Shown: in pieces, positions 26,135 through 33,521 of the stretch
How positions within the stretch are numbered: position 1 is the stretch's first letter
How the letters are laid out: each line of letters starts with the position of its first letter
Source: Enterococcus_C asini_A
GTDB lineage: Bacteria; Bacillota; Bacilli; Lactobacillales; Enterococcaceae
NCBI RefSeq assembly: GCF_031928785.1
Contig: NZ_JARQAL010000002.1
Length of the DNA stretch: 64,000 bases
Reading direction: 5' to 3' (one strand)
Position numbers and translations under genes: made by a program
Notes under the pieces: generated by a model
Databases searched by the model: none
Seen by the model: only the letters and a program-made list of their open reading frames with translations
What the model was told of the DNA's origin: nothing

Positions 26135-27808
26135 ATGGATATAAAAAAGAAAATTGATGATAAAATTACCAATATTTATGCTACAAAGTCAGAGCAAGAG
26201 GTTGCGAAGGGAATTTTTGCAGGGATTTTAGCTAAGTATAGCAAAGAAACCTTTAAACAGACAAATCGTCTTAGTCAAGAGAATGTCTACTTGATTACGT
26301 ATGGAGATAGTTTTATCAGTGAGGATAAGACACCATTGGCCACTTTAAATGAAATTTATCATCAAGTATTGTCTAATAGTATCTCGGATATTCACTTGTT
26401 GCCGATGTTTCCTTATACTAGTGATGACGGTTTTTCTGTTACAGATTACTTAGCCATTAATCCTGATTTAGGCTCATGGGAGGATATTGAAAATTTAGCT
26501 CAAGACAAACGATTGATGTTTGATTTTGTGGCTAATCATATGTCAAAATCCAGTCCTTGGTTTCAAGATTTCTTAAACAAAGAAAATGGCTTTGACAAAG
26601 CGTTTATTGAATACGATCCAGATTTTGATACAAGCAATGTGACGCGACCAAGAACGTCACCCTTATTTCATGAGTATGAAAATAAGGAAGGAAAAACGCT
26701 TAAGGCTTGGACAACTTTTAGTGAGGACCAAGTTGATTTAAATGCTAAAGATCCCGCTACTTTGGGTAAGTTGACAGAAGTCTTATTGGAATATGCTTTA
26801 CGAGGTGCAGATTCCATTCGTTTGGATGCCATTGGCTTTTTATGGAAAGAAAGTGGTACGACGTGTATGCACTTGGTCCAAACTCATGAGATTATTCAAT
26901 TATGGCGCCTGTTACTAGACGAGCTAGCGCCGAATGTTCAAATTATTACGGAAACCAATGTACCTCATGTGGATAATATTAGTTATTTTGGGGATGGAGA
27001 CAATGAAGCCAATCAAGTGTATCAGTTTCCATTACCACCCCTTGTGTTGTATAGCTTTATAACAGGCGATGCTAGCAAATTATCTCATTGGGCTAAAGGA
27101 ATCCACAAAGTATCTGACACCGCAACCTATTTTAACTTCTTAGCTTCCCACGATGGAATCGGTTTGCGACCAACAGAAGGTATCTTAACAGATGAAGATC
27201 GAAACCTATTGGTGCAGCGGGTCATGGAAAATGTTGGGAAAGTATCTTACAAAAATAATCCCGATGGTAGTCAATCTGTTTATGAAATGAACATTAACTA
27301 CAGTGAAGCGTTAAAAGATGTAAAAAATGAAGCAGACACACCAAAGAAAATGATAGCCGCCCATCATATTCTGTTATCTGTAATTGGTGTTCCAGCTATT
27401 TACTATCATTCGATTTTTGGTTCTAAAAATGATCTTGTTGGAGCTGAATCTTCTGGCATCAATCGGCGCATTAATCGGGAGAAATTAAGAGAAGGCCAAC
27501 TGCTAAACCAATTAAAAACGGACCCTTATCGAAAAGCAATTTTCACTGGTATCACTGATTTGATTGAGATTCGTAAACAAGAAACAGCTTTTGATCCTTA
27601 TGGTGAGCAGGAAGTCTTAGCAAGTGCTCCAGAAATTTTTGCCATTAAACGAGGTCAAGGCCAAGAGCAAATTACTTCTTATACCAATGTTAGCAATCGA
27701 GAGGTCACCATTGAGAATGTGGTGGGGACAAATGTTATCACACACGAAAAAATCTCAGGGACTTTAACATTACCACCATATGGCTATGGGTGGATAAAGA
27801 AAGGGTGA
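26135..27808 (+). CDS. GH13_18 phosphorylase, probable glucosylglycerate (or 6-phospho form) phosphorylase
   Basis: A 557-residue (beta/alpha)8 enzyme of the sucrose-phosphorylase subfamily. Catalytic residues are readable: nucleophile Asp in DSIRLDAIGF, acid/base Glu in IITETNVPH and the third Asp in ASHDGIGLRP. The loop sequence TETNVPHVDNISYFG and QFPLPPLVLYS resembles YcjM-type glucosylglycerate phosphorylases and sucrose-6'-phosphate phosphorylase more than sucrose phosphorylase. It would split an alpha-glucoside with phosphate to glucose-1-phosphate plus the acceptor. The next gene encodes glycerate kinase, which makes glycerate the best candidate acceptor. If the substrate enters phosphorylated by the PTS, the sugar product would be glucose-1,6-bisphosphate. 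Specificity is inference. Confidence 0.82.
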   Translation: MDIKKKIDDKITNIYATKSEQEVAKGIFAGILAKYSKETFKQTNRLSQENVYLITYGDSFISEDKTPLATLNEIYHQVLSNSISDIHLLPMFPYTSDDGFSVTDYLAINPDLGSWEDIENLAQDKRLMFDFVANHMSKSSPWFQDFLNKENGFDKAFIEYDPDFDTSNVTRPRTSPLFHEYENKEGKTLKAWTTFSEDQVDLNAKDPATLGKLTEVLLEYALRGADSIRLDAIGFLWKESGTTCMHLVQTHEIIQLWRLLLDELAPNVQIITETNVPHVDNISYFGDGDNEANQVYQFPLPPLVLYSFITGDASKLSHWAKGIHKVSDTATYFNFLASHDGIGLRPTEGILTDEDRNLLVQRVMENVGKVSYKNNPDGSQSVYEMNINYSEALKDVKNEADTPKKMIAAHHILLSVIGVPAIYYHSIFGSKNDLVGAESSGINRRINREKLREGQLLNQLKTDPYRKAIFTGITDLIEIRKQETAFDPYGEQEVLASAPEIFAIKRGQGQEQITSYTNVSNREVTIENVVGTNVITHEKISGTLTLPPYGYGWIKKG

Positions 27809-27813
27809 AGGCC

Positions 27814-28944
27814 ATGAAATTGTTAGCTGCGATTGATTCTTTTAAAGGAAGTGCCACGTCAAAAGAATTAAATGAAGCTCTTTTAGCGGCAGTGGATCAT
27901 CCCATGATTACTGAAAAAATTAGCATACCCATTGCAGACGGTGGTGAAGGGACATTACAAGCCATCCAAGAAGCACTGGGAGGCGAGCTTCTAAGCGCAA
28001 AAGTGCCTGATTTAACCGGTGCATTAATCGAAGCTCCCTATTTGATCACCGATTTTGAAGGGCAAAAAACCGGAATTATTGAGTCTGCCATGATTATTGG
28101 CATTGATCGAATCACTCCAAGTAAAGAAACGATTTGCAAGACAACTTCTTTAGGATTAGGGATTTTAGTCGCTCAATTAGTGAATCAAGGAATTGAAAAA
28201 ATTATCATCACCCTCGGCGGTTCTGGAACGTCTGATGGAGGATTAGGCTTTTTGGCAGGGATGGGCGCATTCGGAATAACCAAAGAGCAACAAAACCCAT
28301 TATTTTCCACGAATGCTATTCAACTGGAGGCTGCTTTAGCAAAACTGGCAAACGTTGAATTAATTGCGTTAGCAGATGTGACCAATCCTTATGTGGGGGA
28401 CCAAGGCTTTTCCATGATTTTTGGCCCTCAAAAAGGAGGGACCCCTGATTTACTTAAGGAAATGGACCGTCTTGCCGTATCCATTGCCAAAGACCTTAGC
28501 CGTTATACTTCAAGTGAGATTGCCACTACATCAGGAGCAGGGGCTGCGGGAGGCTTAGGCGGGGCGATTTTGGCCCTTGGTGGAAAAATTCAACCAGGTT
28601 TTGCTACCATTAGCCAGTTGATTGGCCTAGAGGAACAAATTGCTCAAGCGGACTTAATCATCACTGGAGAAGGCAGCTTAGATGGGCAAACGGAAAAAGG
28701 TAAAGTGCCTTTTGGGGTCGCCCAATTAGCCAAAAAACACGGCAAACCTGTCTTTGCTCTGTGTGGAAAAAGAAGTGTAGAGATTGGCGCTATGGCTTCT
28801 TTAGTTTCAGGAGCCTATGCCATTCAGTTGGGGCCAGTTAGCCTTAGTGAAGCCATGAATCGAGAAAATACTTTACAAAATATTGGGATTACCGGTAGTG
28901 AATTGGTGAATTTATTTTTGGAAGGAGTTAGCTATCATGATTAA
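27814..28944 (+). CDS. glycerate kinase (GarK/GlxK type)
   Basis: A 376-residue class I glycerate kinase. Diagnostic segments are the opening AIDSFKGSATSKE, PIADGGEGTL (about 49-58), ITLGGSGTSDGGLGFLAGMG (about 130-149), TSGAGAAGGLGGAI and LIITGEGSLDGQT (about 285-297). It phosphorylates D-glycerate with ATP, feeding lower glycolysis. I start at ATG 27814; an upstream in-frame GTG at 27790 lies within the phosphorylase gene. It is 5 bases after the phosphorylase and overlaps the HAD gene by 8 bases, so all three are coupled. This gene is the key argument for glycerate as a product of the locus. Confidence 0.93.
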   Translation: MKLLAAIDSFKGSATSKELNEALLAAVDHPMITEKISIPIADGGEGTLQAIQEALGGELLSAKVPDLTGALIEAPYLITDFEGQKTGIIESAMIIGIDRITPSKETICKTTSLGLGILVAQLVNQGIEKIIITLGGSGTSDGGLGFLAGMGAFGITKEQQNPLFSTNAIQLEAALAKLANVELIALADVTNPYVGDQGFSMIFGPQKGGTPDLLKEMDRLAVSIAKDLSRYTSSEIATTSGAGAAGGLGGAILALGGKIQPGFATISQLIGLEEQIAQADLIITGEGSLDGQTEKGKVPFGVAQLAKKHGKPVFALCGKRSVEIGAMASLVSGAYAIQLGPVSLSEAMNRENTLQNIGITGSELVNLFLEGVSYHD

Positions 28945-29782
28945 AGCAGTGGTTGTGGATATGGATGGCACCTTCCTAGACGATCAGAAGTGTTACGATC
29001 AAAAAAGATTTATGAATCAGTATCAAGAAATGAAGCAATTGGGCATTAAATTTGTGGTGGCCTCTGGAAATCAATACCAACATCTGCTTTCTTTTTTTCC
29101 AGATATCAAAGATGAAATTACCTTTATTGCCGAAAATGGAGCGAAAGTAATCGATCAAGGAAAACTGATTTATCAAAATCCGATTCAACCTGAAAAAAGG
29201 CAACAAGTCTTGCAACTAATTGAAGACAAAGCAATTTTTTCTGGCTATCGTTTGGTTATGTCCGGGGAAAAAGGGGCTTATATTCAGCAAAATGCTCCCT
29301 CTGCCTATCGTAAAAAAGCCGATTACTTCTATCGTAATTTAGTAGAAGTTGCCGACTATCAAGATGTGCAAGATGTGGTTTATAAATTTGCCTTCAATTT
29401 TGCTCCTGAAAAGTTGCAACAATGTGAAGCCGAATTAAACACTTTTTTTGCCGGCGAATTGGTAGCCGTGACGTCGGGCCATGAAGCCATCGATTTAGTA
29501 AATGTCCACTCAGGAAAAGAAGTGGGCATTGAGGTTTTAGCAGATTATTGGGGACTTTCACTGGACGAAGTGGCCGCTTTTGGCGATAATCTAAATGATT
29601 TTTCCATGATTAAAAGAGTGGGCCATGGTTATGTGGTAGCCAATGGGCGAGCTGAAGTAAAAGCCATTGCCGATAAGATTATTGAATCCAATAATCAAAG
29701 TGGTGTTTTAAATGAGATTGATCAAATCATTGATTCGGTAAAAAAGCAAATTAGGAGTGAACAAAATGTTCGGTGTATTTAA
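28937..29782 (+). CDS. Cof-type HAD-IIB phosphatase
   Basis: A 281-residue HAD hydrolase with nucleophile and general acid in VVDMDGTFLDD (about 7-17), motif II Ser/Thr in VVASGNQ, a C2-type cap (about 80-185) and motif IV GDNLNDFSMI (about 220-229). Cof-type enzymes dephosphorylate sugar phosphates and other small metabolites. In this operon it might remove one phosphate from a doubly phosphorylated or dead-end sugar product. It overlaps both its neighbours, the glycerate kinase upstream and the EIIA gene downstream. Exact substrate unknown. Confidence 0.87.
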   Translation: MIKAVVVDMDGTFLDDQKCYDQKRFMNQYQEMKQLGIKFVVASGNQYQHLLSFFPDIKDEITFIAENGAKVIDQGKLIYQNPIQPEKRQQVLQLIEDKAIFSGYRLVMSGEKGAYIQQNAPSAYRKKADYFYRNLVEVADYQDVQDVVYKFAFNFAPEKLQQCEAELNTFFAGELVAVTSGHEAIDLVNVHSGKEVGIEVLADYWGLSLDEVAAFGDNLNDFSMIKRVGHGYVVANGRAEVKAIADKIIESNNQSGVLNEIDQIIDSVKKQIRSEQNVRCI

Positions 29783-30239
29783 GAAAAAGAAAACAGAAAT
29801 AGAAGTATTGTCACCGGTAAATGGTGAAGTAATCAAAATAGAAGAAGTAGCTGATCCAGTTTTTAATCAAAAAATGATGGGGGAAGGGTTTGCTGTGAAG
29901 CCTGTCAATGGAGAAATCAGTTCTCCAATCAGCGGTGTTGTCAAATCAATCTTTCCGACTAAACACGCTTTGACCATTGAAGGAGCAAATGGCCTTAACT
30001 TGTTAATTCATGTAGGTTTGGATACGGTGGCTCTTAAAGGTGAGGGCTTTAATTTACAGGTTGCGAAAGGGCAAAAAGTCAGTGCAGGGGATGCTCTTTT
30101 GTCAGTGGATTTAGAAGTTTTAAAAGAGAATGCTAAGGACAATACAGTAATTGTGGCTTTTCCTGAGCAAGCTGATTTGCAAGTTGTCGTTAAGGAAGGT
30201 GTGGCAACAAAGAAAAGCGTTGCGGCGATGGTGAAATAA
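29766..30239 (+). CDS. PTS EIIA domain protein, glucose family (Crr-like)
   Basis: A 157-residue stand-alone EIIA of the glucose family. Active-site histidines are His67 (FPTKHAL) and the phosphorylated His82 (LLIHVGLDTV). I choose ATG 29766, preceded by AGGAG; GTG 29757 is too close to that site. The protein opens MFGVFKKKKT, nearly the same as the EIIA at 47803 (MFGIFKKKKT), and the two are clear paralogues. It would carry phosphate from HPr to the EIIB domain of the EIICB at 23707. It overlaps the HAD gene by 17 bases and ends the operon. Confidence 0.93.
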   Translation: MFGVFKKKKTEIEVLSPVNGEVIKIEEVADPVFNQKMMGEGFAVKPVNGEISSPISGVVKSIFPTKHALTIEGANGLNLLIHVGLDTVALKGEGFNLQVAKGQKVSAGDALLSVDLEVLKENAKDNTVIVAFPEQADLQVVVKEGVATKKSVAAMVK

Positions 30240-30276
30240 AAAGCACTTAAAAAAATGTTTTTTACAATAAGAGAAG

Positions 30277-30316
30277 AAATGCGGTCTATTATTTAGTAGA
30301 TGGCATTTTTTCTTTG
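30277..30316 (+). terminator. terminator of the phosphorylase-kinase-EIIA operon
   Basis: AAATGCGGTCTA pairs with TAGATGGCATTTTTT after an AT loop, then TCTTTG. Confidence 0.75.
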
Positions 30317-30460
30317 TTACTACTTGTAATTGGTTTTAACAAATAAAAATATTCTCCTGCAAGAAATTCTTAGAAAACCACTTCTTTTCCCACAAATTTT
30401 TCTCGATAATGATTCTTTTGGAAAAAATTTATGAAAAAAAGTAAAATTTTGGCTTTCCTT

Positions 30461-30489
30461 TTGCATGTAGGCAAATCCTAAGCTATACT
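30461..30489 (+). promoter_or_regulatory. asnB promoter
   Basis: TTGCAT (30461-30466), 17-base spacer, TATACT (30484-30489). The resulting leader is under 50 bases, too short for a T-box. The 140 bases before it are AT-rich and show nothing else. Confidence 0.6.
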
Positions 30490-30540
30490 TTGAAAGTCGG
30501 AACTAAAATTAGAATGAGATATTGAGAGAGGGTATAGCGT

Positions 30541-32421
30541 GTGTGTGGAATAGTAGGGTTTGTTGATGGCTCGCCCGTGACAGTAAAAGAAAAAATCGTT
30601 AAAGAGATGATGGATACCATCGTTCACCGGGGACCAAATAGTGCCGGTCAATTTGTGGATCAAGGCGTGGCGTTAGGCTTTCGTCGCTTGAGTATCATTG
30701 ACCTTGAAGGTGGTACCCAACCAATCAAAAATGAAGATGGTACCAAAATCATTACTTTTAATGGTGAAATTTATAATTACCAAAGTATTCGCAAAGATTT
30801 AATTGAAAAAGGGCATGTTTTTACCACCCATGCAGATACCGAAGTGCTATTACATGGCTATGAAGAATATGGTGTGGACTTATTGCAAAAAATTCGGGGC
30901 ATGTTTGCCTTTGTGATTTGGGATACGGAAAAACAAGAATTATTTGGCGCTCGCGATCATTTTGGGATTAAACCACTTTATTATACAGAAATGAACGGGA
31001 CTTTCATGTATGGTTCTGAAATCAAGAGTTTCTTGAAACATCCTAATTTTGTGAAAGAATTAAATAAAGAGGCCTTGAAACCGTATATGACCTTCCAGTA
31101 CTCTGCTTTAGATGAAACCTTCTTTAAAAATGTTTATCGGATTAAAGAAGGCCATTACTTCACTTATAAAGAAGGCCAATTGGACATCCAACAATACTGG
31201 GATGTAAAAGAACAAGAAACCGATATGACTTTGGAAGAAACGGTGGATTTAATCGATGATACTGTGGTGAAATCCGTGGAAGCCCATCGAATTGCCGATG
31301 TGGAAGTTGGTTCGTTCTTATCTTCTGGGGTGGACTCTAGTTATGTCACGGCAGTTTTGCGCCCTGAACATTCCTACTCCATTGGTTTTGGAGACAAGAC
31401 CTACAATGAATCCATTGAAGCGAAAAAATTAACGGATTTAATTGATTTGAACAATACTTCTCGGGTAGTCACTGGTGATGAAGCCTTTGATTATTTCCCA
31501 TTGATTCAATATCATTTGGATGAACCAGATTCCAATCCATCTTGTGTGCCTTTGTATTTCTTGACGGAACTTGCCAGTCGAGATGTACGAGTATGCTTAA
31601 GTGGAGAAGGGGCCGATGAATTGTTTGCCGGCTACAGCGCTTATGGGATGAACACTCACTCAAAAGCGGTGAAAGTGGTAGCAGAAGGCTTGAAAAAATT
31701 GCCGAAAAAAATGCGTTACAGCATTGCCAAAGGATTAAAAGGCAAAACGTTCAAAGGAGCGTTGCATTTGTACACTTCTTTAGCACCTGCTGAAGAATTC
31801 TTTATCGGTCAAGCCAAAGTCTTTGAAGAAGAGGAAGCCGCTTCTTACTTACAAGACGAATTTAAAACTAGCCCAACCATTCGGGATATTGTGGATGTGC
31901 ATTATGCCAAAGTCCAAGATATGTCTGAAATTAAAAAGATGCAATACTTGGACATGCACCAATGGATGCCTAAAGACATTTTGTTAAAAGCTGATAAATT
32001 GGCCATGGCTAACTCATTGGAAGTCCGGGTACCGTTATTGGACAAAGAATTGATGAAAGTCTCTGAAATTGTGCCAACCAAATACTTGCTCAATGCGGAA
32101 AACACTAAGTTTGCTTTCCGTCAAGCTGCAGCCCGTCATTTGCCAAAAGAATGGTACAATCGTGAAAAATTGGGCTTCCCAGTACCGATTAAAGACTGGT
32201 TGCGAGAAGAAAAATATTATCAAATCGTGCGCAATGTCTTCACCAAAGATTTCGTGAAAGAATTCTTTGATCAAGAAAAAATTGTGAAGCTTTTAGATGA
32301 TAACTTTGCGGGAACGGTGGATGGACGTCGGAAAATCTGGACCATTTACACATTCTTGACTTGGTATCAAGTGTACTTCATCAATGATGGTACAAAACCT
32401 ACCCCTGGTGAAGCTGCTTAA
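30541..32421 (+). CDS. asnB: asparagine synthase (glutamine-hydrolysing)
   Basis: A 626-residue AsnB. The N-terminal glutaminase starts with Cys2 (after Met, CGIVGFVDG), the Ntn-type nucleophile; TIVHRGPNSAGQF and NGEIYNY follow. The synthetase half has the PP-loop SFLSSGVDSSYVTAV (about 257-271) and the CLSGEGADELFAGY motif. It makes asparagine from aspartate, glutamine and ATP through a beta-aspartyl-AMP intermediate. Start is GTG, required to place Cys at position 2, with AGAGAGGG upstream. Monocistronic, followed by a terminator. Some members of this family modify cell-wall peptides instead; nothing here points to that. Confidence 0.93.
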   Translation: MCGIVGFVDGSPVTVKEKIVKEMMDTIVHRGPNSAGQFVDQGVALGFRRLSIIDLEGGTQPIKNEDGTKIITFNGEIYNYQSIRKDLIEKGHVFTTHADTEVLLHGYEEYGVDLLQKIRGMFAFVIWDTEKQELFGARDHFGIKPLYYTEMNGTFMYGSEIKSFLKHPNFVKELNKEALKPYMTFQYSALDETFFKNVYRIKEGHYFTYKEGQLDIQQYWDVKEQETDMTLEETVDLIDDTVVKSVEAHRIADVEVGSFLSSGVDSSYVTAVLRPEHSYSIGFGDKTYNESIEAKKLTDLIDLNNTSRVVTGDEAFDYFPLIQYHLDEPDSNPSCVPLYFLTELASRDVRVCLSGEGADELFAGYSAYGMNTHSKAVKVVAEGLKKLPKKMRYSIAKGLKGKTFKGALHLYTSLAPAEEFFIGQAKVFEEEEAASYLQDEFKTSPTIRDIVDVHYAKVQDMSEIKKMQYLDMHQWMPKDILLKADKLAMANSLEVRVPLLDKELMKVSEIVPTKYLLNAENTKFAFRQAAARHLPKEWYNREKLGFPVPIKDWLREEKYYQIVRNVFTKDFVKEFFDQEKIVKLLDDNFAGTVDGRRKIWTIYTFLTWYQVYFINDGTKPTPGEAA

Positions 32422-32437
32422 AATGTTGAATATAGGA

Positions 32438-32472
32438 TAAAGCTGTGAAGAGCAATCTTCACAGCTTTTTTG
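32438..32472 (+). terminator. asnB terminator
   Basis: AAAGCTGTGAAGA-GCAA-TCTTCACAGCTTT with a T-run. Confidence 0.92.
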
Positions 32473-32728
32473 TCTAGCTCGCTAAATTCTGTGATCTACA
32501 CTGAAGTTTCTAATTAGGAAAAGAGCATTTAAGTGGTGCCGGCTAATGGTGTCATTAGAAGTCATCTTGTTGTTTTACTTTTTCAAATGGTAAAAAAACA
32601 TTGAAAATTTTTTCGTAGGTTTTCTTTTTGTAATCCTTACCATTCCTACTGTGACAATACTTTGTGAAAAAAGGTAGCAAGGTTTATAAAAAAGCGGGTG
32701 TTTTTATAAAAAATTCAAACAAAAATCC

Positions 32729-32785
32729 TTGCAATCTAAAGGAAAGAGCGTATAATGACACATTGTCACATGACGAAGTGTCATT
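32729..32785 (+). promoter_or_regulatory. tetR-type gene promoter with overlapping palindromic operator
   Basis: Promoter TTGCAA (32729-32734), 16 bases, TATAAT (32751-32756). A 32-base imperfect palindrome covers the -10 and the start point: AATGACACATTGTC (32754-32767) facing GACGAAGTGTCATT (32772-32785). This is the expected site for autorepression by the TetR-family protein encoded 40 bases downstream. The interval from 32473 to 32728 between asnB and this promoter is AT-rich with no gene or clear signal. Confidence 0.78.
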
Positions 32786-32825
32786 TGTGTTGTAAATCGT
32801 ATTTTAAATAGTAAGGAGGGAAATC

Positions 32826-33518
32826 ATGCCCAAGGAAACCTTTTTTCATCTGTCAAAAGAAAAACAGCAACGGATTATGAAAGCTGCGAAAAAAGAATTT
32901 TCCAGAGCGCCTTTAGGAGAGGCTTCTATTGCACAAATCATCAAAGATGCAGAAATTCCCAGAGGTAGTTTCTACCAGTACTTTGAAGATAAAGAAGATC
33001 TTTACTTCTATTATTTTAAGAGTATGCACCGCAATTCCAGAGAAGAATTACGGATAGCTATGGAACAAGCCAATGGAAACTTGTTTGATGGGTTTGAGCT
33101 GTATTTCTCCAAAATGGTTACCGATATCATCCAAGGACCAGATGGGGCGTTTTATCAAAATCTCTTTATGCACATGGATTATCGCTCCTTTCATAAAGTG
33201 GCGCCACCTTTTGGGAGACATCCTGGTCACTCAGTGCAACAGCATAAAATGCAAGCAGAAGAATGGCAGGCTTTTTACGACAGTGTAGACTTGTCCACTT
33301 TGAAGCTGAACAATCAAGAAGAGCTAAAGACGCTGGTGAAGTTGTTAATGCATGTGGTCTTTTCTACTGTGGCGGACGGGTACCGTCAGTTACAGGTAGA
33401 AGACAAGGAACTTGACGTGTCAAAATTTGAAAGTGAGTTCCGTCTAAAATTAAATTGGTTAAAAAACGGTGCTACCAAAGAAACCATTGACCAAAATGAA
33501 CAAGGTAAGGAAGGTTAA
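32826..33518 (+). CDS. TetR/AcrR-family repressor of the downstream ABC exporter
   Basis: A 230-residue TetR-family regulator. The N-terminal helix-turn-helix is visible as ASIAQIIKDAEIPRGSFYQYFEDKEDLYFYY (about residues 38-68, in part), the family's most conserved part. The helical C-terminal ligand domain is divergent and rich in His and aromatic residues. The exporter gene starts 3 bases after its stop, and a palindrome overlaps its own promoter, so it very likely represses the whole operon until a drug or metabolite binds. Start has AAGGAGGG. Confidence 0.9.
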   Translation: MPKETFFHLSKEKQQRIMKAAKKEFSRAPLGEASIAQIIKDAEIPRGSFYQYFEDKEDLYFYYFKSMHRNSREELRIAMEQANGNLFDGFELYFSKMVTDIIQGPDGAFYQNLFMHMDYRSFHKVAPPFGRHPGHSVQQHKMQAEEWQAFYDSVDLSTLKLNNQEELKTLVKLLMHVVFSTVADGYRQLQVEDKELDVSKFESEFRLKLNWLKNGATKETIDQNEQGKEG

Positions 33519-33521
33519 GCC

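Noticed and set aside
23707..27808. Plain sucrose PTS plus sucrose phosphorylase locus
   Set aside because: No fructokinase or sucrose-6-phosphate hydrolase is present, a glycerate kinase is, and the GH13 loops look YcjM-like; kept only as an alternative.
30316..30540. T-box riboswitch before asnB
   Set aside because: The promoter at 30461-30489 leaves too short a leader and no T-box sequence was seen.
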